A stretch of DNA of 19,711 nucleotides from assembly GCA_003517915.1 (NCBI GenBank), contig DOZQ01000271.1, forward strand, positions 31,514 through 51,224. Reading direction: 5' to 3'. This DNA is from Oscillospiraceae bacterium. GTDB taxonomy: Bacteria; Bacillota; Clostridia; Oscillospirales; Acutalibacteraceae. The notes beneath the pieces are model-generated. The model was not told the DNA's origin and did no database searches. It worked only from the letters and a program-made list of their open reading frames with translations. Each line of letters opens with the position of its first letter. Positions within the stretch are counted from its first letter, which is position 1. This document shows positions 16,801 to 19,711 of the stretch, one piece after another. Position numbers and translations under genes: made by a program.

Positions 16801-17961
16801 TTGTAGCAAGGTTTCACCGGGCAGTTTGTTCAGTGCCGCCATTAGGATTCCCGCAAATGGAACGCTGTCTGTTTCAAACAATTTACCGGAAAGTGCTCCT
16901 GTGTTTTGCTCCGACTCGTAAACGTCATATACAAAAGATATGTCAAAAACTCCGGCGGCTCCCGGCGGCGGTATGAGTCCATTGTCTCTTGCGATAATAT
17001 TATTGGGACATCCGATATTTTTATATGCTTCGATAAGCCCTTTCGACGTTGCCCTCAGCAAATCTGCAAAGGAAGTTTCCGAGTTTAAGCTAAAGCGCAG
17101 AGGATACATATAAACAAAACAGCCGATGGCCTCCTCGAGTTCTAGATCCGGCCTATGGGAAAGAGGAGACGAAAAGGCAAAATCATCTTCACCAGTATAT
17201 TTATATAAAAGAGCGGCAAAGCAGGCAAGAAGGTACACGAATACTGTAACCTCTTTCTCCTTTGCCTCATCGCAAATCTTATCCATCAGATTTTCCGGAA
17301 TGGAAAATCTGCGCACTCTTCCCAACAAGCCGCACTCCGTTCCATCACTTAGAAAATGTGGCACAGAAACACCGTTAAGGTTCTCTTTCCAATACCGTCG
17401 CTGCTTTTCATATTTGCCTTTCGCCAGTTTAATATTCTCTTTTTTAACAAATCTTAGAAAACCATCGTTCCTTTTAAGCTCAAAGCATTCCCCTGCAGAA
17501 ATCGCATTATAGTACGCAAACAATTTATCCTTGAATATCCCAAGCGAAATTCCATCACAGATTATGTGGTGTAAAACTATTACAAGTATCTGCCGTTTTT
17601 CATCGCTCTCCATCAGCGCGACGCGCCAAAGGAGATCCGAATCTAAATCGAAGGTTTTCTCCAAATATTTTTCTACCATTTCTGTTAGTTTCGACGGCTT
17701 AACACCACAAAAGGAATCCACTTTCACACCGATTGTCTCGTCAAGAGCAAAATAAGGTTTTGCTTTACCATCTGTTTCTATATGCATACGAAGTACCGGC
17801 TGTTCCGCCGCAAGCAGTGTAAGCGCGTTTTCTAAACGCGGCAAAACAACCTCGGAGATCTCAATACTCACGGAAACATTATAGCTTGGGTCATCTTTCA
17901 CGGAACAATCAAAATAAATCCCTTTTTGAATTTCTGAGAAGGGATAGCTTTCAAAGGACAT
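1858..17961 (-). CDS. Hybrid NRPS/PKS megasynthase, 5367 aa (C-A-PCP-KS-AT-ACP-C-A-PCP-KS-AT°-ACP-C-A-PCP-C/E)
   Basis: One uninterrupted frame encodes a cytosolic assembly line with three amino-acid modules alternating with two ketide modules, ending in a fourth condensation/epimerization-like domain. Carrier phosphopantetheine serines are S993, S1981, S3019, S3846 and S4879. KS cysteines are C1223 and C3245. The AT serine is S1666. Condensation motifs start at H131, H2166 and H4027, with a variant at D5093. Adenylation TSGST motifs start at 595, 2635 and 4489. No ketoreductase, dehydratase, enoylreductase, methyltransferase or thioesterase is visible, so added C2 units should stay as beta-ketones. 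The ATG at 17961 is supported by AAAGGAGG 8 nt upstream. The gene overlaps the next PKS gene by 17 nt and lies 132 nt from a small membrane-protein gene on the same strand. The N-terminal C domain implies an acylated start or an upstream donor not in this window. The product is unknown. Confidence 0.98.
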   Translation of the reverse strand: MSFESYPFSEIQKGIYFDCSVKDDPSYNVSVSIEISEVVLPRLENALTLLAAEQPVLRMHIETDGKAKPYFALDETIGVKVDSFCGVKPSKLTEMVEKYLEKTFDLDSDLLWRVALMESDEKRQILVIVLHHIICDGISLGIFKDKLFAYYNAISAGECFELKRNDGFLRFVKKENIKLAKGKYEKQRRYWKENLNGVSVPHFLSDGTECGLLGRVRRFSIPENLMDKICDEAKEKEVTVFVYLLACFAALLYKYTGEDDFAFSSPLSHRPDLELEEAIGCFVYMYPLRFSLNSETSFADLLRATSKGLIEAYKNIGCPNNIIARDNGLIPPPGAAGVFDISFVYDVYESEQNTGALSGKLFETDSVPFAGILMAALNKLPGETLLQLQYSPELFSESSVDTMGHRFLRLLETVTADISIRLENISLILDGEKEKLVKEVNRTHFFKYTPTTLMDIFKKKVSEYPKNVAIYAQGITITYEELDRKSNVAARKILTTGMKGEIVGIHMERCTDYIVALFGILKAGKAYTPIDPHYPEARKRFITEDASVDLVITDRNLAWGLPGISVLYADELMDGNGSPLEISYDPEALAYVEYTSGSTGVPKGVMIRHRSVVNTLLDLERRFPLKAGDVYLLKTPFSFDVSGTELYGWFMGSGGALCVLRKNGEKDPYEIAKTIAEYNVTHVNFVPSMLGLFAEAADKGGWVEKLASLKWVFTGGESISEDTVKRYYAMPVAASLENVYGPTECSIWASHCTLKPGQKITIGRPLNLTRWYVVGKDGKLCPEGIPGELCLSSEGLAVGYLNRPELNAEVFVDNPFYNPAEDLPCFKKMYRTGDLCRLLLDGTAEFLGRIDFQIKIGGIRLELGEIENVLSSLPGVIQSAVVLKPDKEMLCAFYTSDDELDVKELRDGLSKLMPVYMVPSYYKKLYEFPKTSSGKLDRKKLSEYAAFEGKAPQRRTDTSMTELESRIAAVWKDVLSVDYIAPNAGFFESGGNSLGMISLSNKLKAELGMDFPVAKLFQYPSVAEMARFVSGDSDARIRDRAEYFKSKRNIGRDDIAIIGASVMLPEIENIGQFWNVLKKGLETIHFYSDEELSALGISEELMKNPNYIKAKGRVGGIEDFDPVFFDCSPGEIKMTSPQLRLLYKGLYNAFEDASCFPNKVNGRTGVFLGGSDDFEWYRNTIFGDLAYSDKYQAFTMSTNHFLATRLAYKYDIKGPVLSALTGCSTTLVTVHLACQSLLMGECDMAAAGGVTVELPNEGGYLYEDGMMFSPDGHCRPFDDKAAGTVFSNGMGIVILKRLEDAVRESDNIYAVIKGSAINNDGSQKTAFAAPSINGQKAVITEAYKVAGIDPETVSYIEAHGTGTKLGDPIEIESLTEAFSTDKTGFCALGSVKGNVGHTDTAAGVVGLIKVALSLKNKYIPATVNYKIPNSRINFLKTPFVVSDEGRKWIVHEGMPRRAGINSFGVGGTNAHAVLEEYVGVPSEAGRGLGLLAFSAKTVTALDETAKSVINYLAENPEVNPADAAYTLWAGRMEYKYRKTIWIGEDFAKDPSAYISKIETSPVAETMDHGNVYFMFSGQGSQYQGMSRGLLESGSKFGFKYAEYVRTVLKYLGGKSDEYYNVIFGNSDSEKINLTLYTQIALFAVEYAFAKTLIDFGVVPKAMIGHSIGELSAAAVAGVWELPDAVNIVMERGKLMWRQPPGVMLAVASDAGGISTLLPEGTHISLRNTTNNCVAGGDAASVASLERILSSRNIKFTKLKTSHAFHTPMMRKAAEEFEEFLKGYNFATPKYPIISNVSGTWLRDEDATSPEYWARHITSPVEFEKGLELFLQQEQGIFIELGPGRSAVSFAKKHLAKKESQKFINMLRHPKENLSDESYCIESFGAIWCAGGKVNWDAFSEQGKSISLPGYVYDKIPFPIKFSPQKIEGTFLSEETWEEEITETEIRAEGDILEIVLAAYKSVFGFESIDGDADFYTLGGDSLVGVSLASALKKLLGIKIDVSAIFDHRSPGALAKYIEKNKFIAESGSVIKKATSAEYYPLSSPQKRMYALFMLDPKSVAYNLPSATVLYGKLDRVKAENALRKLVQRHEILRTFFEIRNGQPVQVIKEDMPSEIKYISAKIKNNDDLDKMIMNFVYPFDLGKGGLFRAGLADCGDGRMVLLFDVHHIIADGTSVEILTRDFSLLYTGEMPKPELQYKDYAVWQNKWMLSANAKKEKEYWLKALDGNIPVLNLPSDFSRPKVKDFDGGRLHFLLGTDLSEKTKLLSKANEITLYMALLSVWFVTLARLSGQEDIIVGTPTAGRGLGELSEMAGMFINMLAMRAFPSSDKKFSDFLSEVRENVLSAFANQNYQFSDIVDALNLERELNRNALFDVCFDFQNMKLYNLDIEGIKTEAYDFDLKTSAYDLVMTLRQGEDGLIDGFLDYAASLYSETTAVKLTEHFAEVLTAVCDNPDVPIGKISLLTPHEKLWFDNNVNNTDAIFDESESIQKLFEKEVESHPERIALVISDGRKFSYREINNLANRLANRLVNHGLVREGIAAIITEKDEYLFISMLAVLKAGGAYMPIDPELPTDRIKYMLEQSGAALVLLWGEETGLPLKGHKVLNPAIEISVEENNENLPDISGANRLAYIIFTSGSTGKPKGVMIEHHAVVNFIHDLEHRGLFKYGDDRIISVTTPSFDIFVFESLAPLCIGASVYLANKQESLDPALAGAKIVEHGVTHILSTVSRIKVFAEHPSFSEALGVLKCILSGGENYPLRLLELLRGKSCADIYNMYGPSETTVWSTAKKFGKESLITVGSPIDNTKVYIMDSNGAVLPAGVFGELCISGKGLARGYIGNAEETAKRFVYVDSVKVYRTGDKARILYDGEIEISGRIDRQVKIRGYRVEIREIEKAAEKHEAVKQAAVKIWENQNGDNQAVLYYTCYHSLPEQMLKTFLKGQLPEYMIPAKFMRIDIFPTLVSGKPDFNSLPEPKSVTDTGEVNRPKSGLHREVLAIWKEILENDDIGIKDNFFDVGGNSLSLILVNNKLNALLGRSIPLMQLFENPTIESLAVSLGETDNYEVKEDSARQSAEIKDIAVIGISCKFPGAGNVAEFWENILAGRESVIDISDSELENAGITEELYSYDDYVKRKALMEGTEFFDGDFFGYSNKESDMMDPQMRVLHQCVYGALDDGGYDPFGYKGKIGLFAGSSSNVMWMSKFIGRQNDGLSAFETITFNEKDFLATKISYKLNLRGPSVNVQTACSTSLIAIHHAVESIRRGESDMALAGGVGLSFPQKEGYLWQEGMIFSKDGHCRPFSENSTGTVAGNGCGIVLLKSYEQAVIDGDNIYAVIKGSAINNDGSDKVGYTAPSVSSQADAVRNALLQSGIPAESVFYVEAHGTGTELGDPIEVSALKRAFASDKKNYCALGSVKANIGHLDAAAGVAGFIKATLVVKNRIIPPLVNFTAPNPRIDFENSPFYLPVESHKAFGGIAAGVSSFGVGGTNAHIVLTKDEAISGTENAEAPALLVFSAKTKSALENTAQSVIAYLTENKSVSIASAAKTLAGRAKFSFRLTVAAESRKDLANAVLTYSSMENKNSVAFVFGREVPAAKIESALPFVREYRTHTEHLLGTLKDEEAYKVRTLLKEGAVAGSDKYSRLAGFISVLSLAKLLQKAGVPLDFVKGFGVGNVAALVARGAVAAENAIAMIRSGSDIEKAMEEQKPDNYVSGDKFPDTTFVIGIGVGGSEALGCDACVSIDSPKDILSVLGNLWMHGFDINFEYLQSENATRVSLPTYVFDKVYHHADISIDALSANLSASNNLPQKSAVKFDKNMVFAIIKEIFSEAFGSNVSESDSFFDLGGESLSALLICDKVRQRLGVKLGVENILDAPSVAELSDTVFGLTRSVEEANITPATYRPSYELSPAQKRMYAVNEFLSGSTAYNLASAYMIEGNLNKKRLTDVFERIAERHDAFRTCFKFENGEVVQIVGEQAEQIVEVKQISEKEISREMENFLRPFDLSKAPLARVLLLEISEERYVLAVDMHHIITDQTSIGILMKEFAALYAGEKLSEPVIQYKDFSIWQNRRLSDGTIASQIEFWKNEFADGIPVMELDTDYPRPAVQSYDGGRTEYELDKGISEGIIHLAKENGATPYMIFLAALNIMLWKYSRQDEVVVGTGFAGRIRDELQSVVGMFVNTLPLLFRLDRNLTVAEYLTALKKKMAVVYDNQECQFEMLMDVLDVRKDLSRNPLFDVMFNYVNMGTEDFSIEGLMLTPYTFGETDTKYDLNFTVEEENGNFWLSLEYAAKLFKRETADAMLKRLVHVVNEVICFDGCIGEISLSTEREKLLLESFRRGHTSRHKGKVSIIDLFRETVRLYPENTAIRFKGKNLSYSELDKASDRLANKLAEKAGKGAYIALLLDRGIEQITAIIAVLKLGAAYVPIDPNFPASRIEYMLRDSGAAAVIAEKKYADMTFETEFVSADGNGYSEEFIQPEISPDDICYIIYTSGSTGDPKGVMIRHRNVPRVVNDAGYIEIYPDDVIMQLSNYAFDGSVFDIFGALLNGACLTIAPKETIIEVAELTEFIKNESISVFFVTASLFNMLVDWDIDSLKNVRHIVFGGEAASARHVRQAFEALGAGKLINGYGPTETTVFAVCGVINELPAGDTVTIGKPVADTCIYVLDKEGALLPPGVSGELYIGGDGVAAGYLNNDILTDERFLLLPFEGGKRVYRTGDKVKMLPDGTLDYIGRTDFQIKLRGFRIELGEIEQKIRDIEGIKNAVVLAKSDSAGDLYISAYYLSDDSCLTESEVRRELKKSVPDYMIPAWITKLHDLPLNSSGKADRKVLMAMDDGEPVSERKVAPKASDGAALVLEAMRSALARQDLQMDDNFFDFGGQSIKAIAVAKYLRERGIEVRINDIFTNPTAEGLGSLPIFGAMGGTDIETATSVDKPKTVLTNAQINALVSALAAKTTVMPRLLAMLPIKKRFPVSPVQKAQSVLPSVPSGFIGVVENAAIGESTACFAEIIKEHQLLHCSREGGEWLEYNTDGCEGLISDAVAYADISRYSAENAEDIVRGLCEKLFSKYFCDEFPHRLCCLKTGENNFKYIWGFDHSAFDGISAEILRGSVEAKLLAQPEKIEYQAYDTYAPTILEGLEISESEIMREFSLKNWAKLNDEFLAAVAEISRISETDKDEYMLEVPLKDVGADIWRYAFTMAAELLQHYANIDLIPIMLVDYGREYRGKKFYGCVGEFLDLIPMFAGEHENAETFAALCKNEGINFLSMLYDENLRGALPRVCKQLSSALVDFENVPHALFYNFQGYIKREEKQSFAPAEDDLPIAAGMINVNWDDENLYIEVFLHCGINIKRMNAAEKTIRGTCLYESDR
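1861..3216 (-). other. C-terminal condensation/epimerization-like domain
   Basis: Residues 4916-5367, after PCP3. A linker (about 4916-4960) leads to FPVSPVQKAQ, a C1/E1-like motif, and then DHSAFDG (5093-5099), a variant of HHxxxDG in which the first His is Asp while His5094 and Asp5098 remain. Further on are VDYGRE, CVGEFLDLIPM and FYNFQG, which line up with the C5 to C7 region of C domains and also with the EGHGRE, TVGWF and FNYLG motifs of E domains. Position after a PCP at a protein C-terminus favours an epimerization role, but none of the E motifs is canonical. It may be active, degenerate, or serve in handing over to KS3. Confidence 0.75.
1885..1891 (-). promoter_or_regulatory. Ribosome binding site of the second PKS gene
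   Basis: AAGGGGG on the minus strand, inside the end of the megasynthase reading frame and about 10 nt before the ATG at 1874. It supports a start that overlaps the upstream stop (1858-1860) by 17 nt. Confidence 0.7.
3217..6276 (-). other. Module 5: C3-A3-PCP3 (NRPS)
   Basis: Residues 3896-4915. C3 opens with LSPAQKRMY and has HHIITDQ (4027-4033): the catalytic His4028 and Asp4032 are kept, but the usual glycine is Gln4033. A3 has TSGSTGDPKG (4489 on), FDGSVFD, YGPTET, YRTGD and lysine K4822 in SSGKADR. PCP3 has DFGGQSI with S4879. The by-eye specificity code is D-G-F-F-V-G-G-V-F-K. It resembles known isoleucine/valine-type codes, so a branched aliphatic amino acid is the best guess. Confidence 0.92.
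6277..8766 (-). other. Module 4: KS2-degenerate AT2-ACP2 (PKS)
   Basis: Residues 3066-3895. KS2 starts near D3076 and is complete: QTACSTS (Cys3245), EAHGTGT (His3381) and NIGHLDAAAG (His3419). Its YSNKESDMMDPQ segment resembles KSs that accept aminoacyl chains in hybrid lines. The following AT region is shortened and dead. Where GQGSQ should be it reads GREVP (G3587 on). Where GHSxGE should be it reads GFGVGN, with G3669 in place of the serine and F3668 in place of the histidine. No HAFH is present. The distance from FGVGG (F3481) to LPTYVFDK (L3775) is 294 residues against 444 in module 2. ACP2 has LGGESL with S3846, so it can be loaded only by an AT acting from elsewhere. Confidence 0.92.
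8767..11871 (-). other. Module 3: C2-A2-PCP2 (NRPS)
   Basis: Residues 2031-3065. C2 opens with LSSPQKRMY (about 2041) and has an intact HHIIADG (2166-2172). A2 has TSGSTGKPKG (2635 on), FDIFVFES, YGPSET, YRTGD and the A10 lysine K2964, in the atypical context SGKPDFNSL rather than SGKxDR. PCP2 has DVGGNSL with S3019. The by-eye specificity code is D-I-F-L-L-G-M-V-W-K. Its DIF start is shared with some hydroxyphenylglycine and aromatic codes, but the match is too weak to name a substrate. The upstream partner is ACP1, so this C domain must accept a ketide donor. Confidence 0.92.
11872..14826 (-). other. Module 2: KS1-AT1-ACP1 (PKS, the only intact AT)
   Basis: Residues 1046-2030. KS1 starts near D1053, with TGCST (Cys1223), EAHGTGT (His1359) and NVGHTDTAAG (His1397), so it is catalytically complete. 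AT1 has FSGQGSQ (S1580), GHSIGE with nucleophile S1666, and HAFH (1762-1765); HAFH is the established signature of malonyl-CoA-selective ATs. The post-AT linker ends at LPGYVYDK (about 1907), and ACP1 has LGGDSL with S1981. There is no reductive domain, so the module should add an unreduced acetate unit to the amino acid on PCP1, giving a beta-keto-gamma-amino acyl chain. From the KS motif FGVGG (F1463) to LPGY is 444 residues, the normal size for a complete AT region. Confidence 0.93.
14827..17961 (-). other. Module 1: C1-A1-PCP1 (NRPS)
   Basis: Residues 1-1045. C1 opens with YPFSEIQKGI and has an intact HHIICDG (131-137). A1 (about 450-955) has TSGSTGVPKG (595 on), FDVSGTE, YGPTEC, YRTGD and the SSGKLD lysine K935. 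PCP1 has FFESGGNSL with S993. Aligned by eye on GrsA, the A1 specificity code is D-V-T-N-F-G-V-I-W-K. I do not recognise it with confidence; the N at position 4 and the IWK ending resemble cysteine or glycine codes only loosely. Being first in the line, C1 could be a starter C domain that takes a fatty acyl group, but that subtype cannot be called by eye. Confidence 0.93.
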
Positions 17962-17969
17962 ATGCTCCG

Positions 17970-17977
17970 CCTCCTTT
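17970..17977 (-). promoter_or_regulatory. Ribosome binding site of the megasynthase
   Basis: AAAGGAGG on the minus strand, 8 nt before the ATG at 17961. It is an almost perfect Shine-Dalgarno sequence and fixes the start of the giant gene. Confidence 0.93.
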
Positions 17978-18007
17978 GTTTTTTATAAAAAGCCCCATCT
18001 ACCTAAA

Positions 18008-18029
18008 GCATCCATACTTGGTGGATTGC
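18008..18029. repeat. Imperfect hairpin in the megasynthase leader
   Basis: GCATCCA (18008-18014) pairs with TGGATTGC (18022-18029) with one bulged base. On the minus strand it precedes TTTAGG and, further on, the 12-bp palindrome TTTTTATAAAAA (17980-17991) just upstream of the ribosome binding site. The arrangement is compatible with a structured leader; no known riboswitch is recognisable. Confidence 0.4.
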
Positions 18030-18052
18030 AAACATTTCTTTTTCGATTTTTG

Positions 18053-18070
18053 TCAACGCCTAAGCGTTGA
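18053..18070. repeat. Perfect hairpin between the membrane-protein gene and the megasynthase
   Basis: TCAACGC-CTAA-GCGTTGA: a perfect 7-bp stem with a 4-nt loop. On the minus strand no T-tract follows, so it is not a clear intrinsic terminator for the membrane-protein gene. Its 3' arm runs into TTGACA on the minus strand, a consensus -35 hexamer, but no good -10 box lies 16-18 nt downstream. It could be an operator, an RNA processing site or a weak attenuator. Confidence 0.5.
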
Positions 18071-18093
18071 TTAAACTTATTTTACAAGCCTGT

Positions 18094-18570
18094 TCAGCCA
18101 CCAATAACCCAAACTCCCCCACATATAACGGACAGTACCGTTATAAACGCTTGATAAGCCAGATCCATGATAATATTACCTACTTCATATGGTAATATTT
18201 TTTTCGCTTTCAGCATCAAGGCAGTGTGTGACCACAGACCGCTTATTCCATACATATACATGACTACCATCGCGCCCAGCCAAAAAGTCCCGTGAAACCA
18301 TATGCACATAATTCCCATAATGCCTAAACAAATTTGTGAAAAGCCGTATTTTACTTGAAACGGACCGCCCGGCCAACCGAGTTTCTTAGCTGTTTTGTCC
18401 GCTTTCGCAATATTTACGACAGCACCTATAATACCCACAAGTCCAAAAGTTACGACAAACTGATGAGTCAGTAAAATTTCGCAAATATGTGCAGGATCAC
18501 CCCAACCTGTAAGCGCCAAATGCACTACTGCGGAAATAATAGCCACAATCCATAGCAACATAAAAAACAC
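18094..18570 (-). CDS. Small integral membrane protein, DUF6790-like
   Basis: 158 residues, with about five hydrophobic helices at roughly 2-20, 33-53, 75-91, 95-113 and 132-157. A conserved-looking loop KKLGWPGGPFQ (62-72) precedes helix 3. GWPxGSPFQ-like loops are typical of the uncharacterised DUF6790 membrane proteins, and I assign that family from memory of the motif with moderate confidence. The likely start is GTG at 18570, because AAAAGGGGG lies 7 nt upstream; the ATG at 18561 would be about 16 nt away. The gene is on the same strand as the megasynthase, 132 nt upstream, with no convincing terminator between, so it may be co-transcribed. Function is unknown; a role in export or self-protection would be guesswork. 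Confidence 0.85.
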   Translation of the reverse strand: MFFMLLWIVAIISAVVHLALTGWGDPAHICEILLTHQFVVTFGLVGIIGAVVNIAKADKTAKKLGWPGGPFQVKYGFSQICLGIMGIMCIWFHGTFWLGAMVVMYMYGISGLWSHTALMLKAKKILPYEVGNIIMDLAYQAFITVLSVICGGVWVIGG

Positions 18571-18577
18571 ACAAACG

Positions 18578-18586
18578 CCCCCTTTT
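18578..18586 (-). promoter_or_regulatory. Ribosome binding site of the small membrane-protein gene
   Basis: AAAAGGGGG on the minus strand, 7 nt before GTG 18570. This spacing favours the GTG over the ATG nine bases further in. Confidence 0.7.
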
Positions 18587-18795
18587 AACTGATTTTATTG
18601 GAAGTTAATCAAAATTGAAGTTGTGATGCATGGTATTAAAAGAATATTGGGAAATCTATAAATATTCCTTATTTTCTACTTACAGGCGATAATCAATTTT
18701 CTTGAAGCGCAGCATATAAGTACTCTAGCAAATAATTGTTTACTTAAATTTATTTCTGTAACGATTCTGCATAATATTAGTTTACTTTATGGAAT

Positions 18796-18901
18796 CAATT
18801 GTAATTGAAAATATGGTGAAAATCAAGTTTTTTTGTAAAAAAATTTTTTATTTGAAATTATTAAGTATTTTGTATAGAATTTTTTGTAAAATAATTGTAA
18901 T
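18796..18901. repeat. Cluster of GT-centred palindromes
   Basis: Four short dyads share a central GT: CAATTGTAATTG (18796-18807), seven T / GT / seven A (18828-18843), TTTTGTAAAA (18882-18891), and AATTGTAATT shortly after. They fall in about 105 bp of very AT-rich DNA. This could be a multi-site operator upstream of the leftward operon, or composition alone. Confidence 0.4.
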
Positions 18902-19039
18902 TTATCAAATTAACGGGTTGCCCTTAAGAAGTCTAAAAATCCGCATGAATACGGGAGAAAGTAAGGATTGTATAGTATAATATCTGTATAGAAAAGCGGC
19001 AAAATTGCCTAAAAACAGTACCGATATGGGGCGGAGCGG

Positions 19040-19711
19040 ATGTATTGTAAAGAAGAGAACCCTGTATTATTTTGGACATATGGCAGGAATGGAGCTTAAC
19101 CCGGAAAACAGATGGGTGAAGATGGCGCAAAAGGTTGACTGGGAGAAAATTGAGGATAAATACCTCGGATTGTATTGCGCCAACAACAAAACGCCGGCAA
19201 AGCCGATACGTCTGGCAATCTGTGCGCTACTGATCAGCAGCATTGAGGGTTTGCCGGATGAGCGGTTGGTGCTTCACATCCAAAAGAACCCATATATGCA
19301 ATACTTCTGCGGAATGAAGAAATATACAAGAGAAATGCCTTTCACGCCATCGCTGATGGTGACATTTCGCAAGCGGTTTGATGCTAATGTCTTGAGGGAA
19401 ATCAACGAAATGCTGTTTGCACCCGAGCGCGCCGACGATGATTCCAATGACGATGATGATCACCCGAACAGGGGAATATTGATAATGGACGCCATCTGTG
19501 CTCCGGCAAACATCACATATCCACAGTACATCAAATTGTGTGATTGATCCCACTAAAAGACCTAAGAGATAGTGGAAGCTATGCATAAGCGCGGCAACGG
19601 CGAGAAATCGAGGCTGGATAAACAAAGGGCGCGGCGCGAATATTTGAAGGTAGTAAAATCGAAAAAGCGCACGGGAAAAGTGTTGCTAAAAGCCATCAAG
19701 AAACAGCTCTC
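19040..19711 (+). pseudogene. IS5-like (DUF772/DDE) transposase remnant, cut by the right edge
   Basis: The readable frame carries LNPENRWVKMAQKVDWEKI, followed by KPIRLAICALLI, NPYMQYFCGM and a PFTPSLMVTFRKR segment, typical of the DUF772 N-terminal domain of IS5-like transposases. It continues to LIMDAICAPANITYPQ, which contains the first DDE aspartate. Three in-frame stops follow at 19545, 19554 and 19563. The same frame then resumes with EAMHKRGNGEK and a basic RRxYL region that belongs to the family. This frame is open upstream to a TTG at 19005, with ATGs at 19026, 19080 and 19092. An MYCKEE start in another frame at 19040 looks more like the family N-terminus, which hints at an extra frameshift near 19070. 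I call it a non-functional insertion-sequence gene; the C-terminus lies outside the window. Confidence 0.83.

Larger units (their letters stand above)
18571..19039. other. AT-rich non-coding region between the membrane-protein gene and the transposase remnant
   Basis: About 470 bp with no convincing gene. It must hold the promoter of the leftward genes, but I cannot pick a convincing -35/-10 pair by eye. A TATAAT lies at 18976-18981 in the transposase orientation, without a matching -35. GGGTTGCCC near 18915 could belong to the left end of the insertion sequence. The matching right end is outside the window, so this cannot be tested here. A palindrome cluster (18796-18901) is listed separately. 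Confidence 0.6.

Noticed and set aside
18053..18070. Rho-independent terminator of the membrane-protein gene
   Set aside because: The hairpin is followed by A-rich, not T-rich, sequence on the minus strand.
18914..18960. Left terminal inverted repeat of the insertion sequence
   Set aside because: GGGTTGCCC is a plausible end, but the right end lies outside the window, so the pairing cannot be shown.
18571..19039. A small gene, tRNA or CRISPR array in the AT-rich gap
   Set aside because: A 63-codon frame at 18789-18980 is low-complexity (rich in K, I, F) without a ribosome binding site; no cloverleaf or regularly spaced repeats are visible.

Overview
The window is dominated by a hybrid non-ribosomal peptide synthetase / polyketide synthase (NRPS/PKS) locus transcribed right to left (minus strand). 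Almost all of positions 1-17961 is assembly-line coding sequence. One 5367-residue megasynthase (1858-17961) is followed, with a 17-nt overlap, by a second PKS gene that runs off the left edge (1-1874). No taxonomic marker is present. Strong AAAGGAGG-type ribosome binding sites, a GTG start, very AT-rich intergenic DNA next to moderate-GC genes, and an IS5-like (DUF772-type) transposase suggest a Firmicute such as a Clostridia-type anaerobe. This is inference.

Domain order, read from motifs, is C1-A1-PCP1 | KS1-AT1-ACP1 | C2-A2-PCP2 | KS2-AT2(dead)-ACP2 | C3-A3-PCP3-C/E-like domain // KS3-(no AT)-... The line alternates amino-acid and ketide modules. I see no KR, DH, ER, methyltransferase or thioesterase. 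The backbone would therefore alternate amino acids with unreduced two-carbon units, and release must be encoded off the left edge or be done by the C/E-like domain. The acyltransferase (AT) is lost in steps along the line: intact in the first PKS module (GHSIGE, HAFH), truncated and without its serine in the second, and reduced to linker in the third. A single AT, or a trans-acting AT elsewhere, would have to load several carrier proteins.

Upstream of the megasynthase (18094-18570, same strand) is a small membrane protein with about five helices, resembling the DUF6790 type. It may share the transcript. The 132-bp gap between them holds two hairpins and a strong ribosome binding site. From 18571 to about 19039 lies AT-rich non-coding DNA with a cluster of GT-centred palindromes. 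The right edge holds an IS5-like transposase remnant (plus strand) with three evenly spaced in-frame stops, which probably marks the boundary of the biosynthetic locus.
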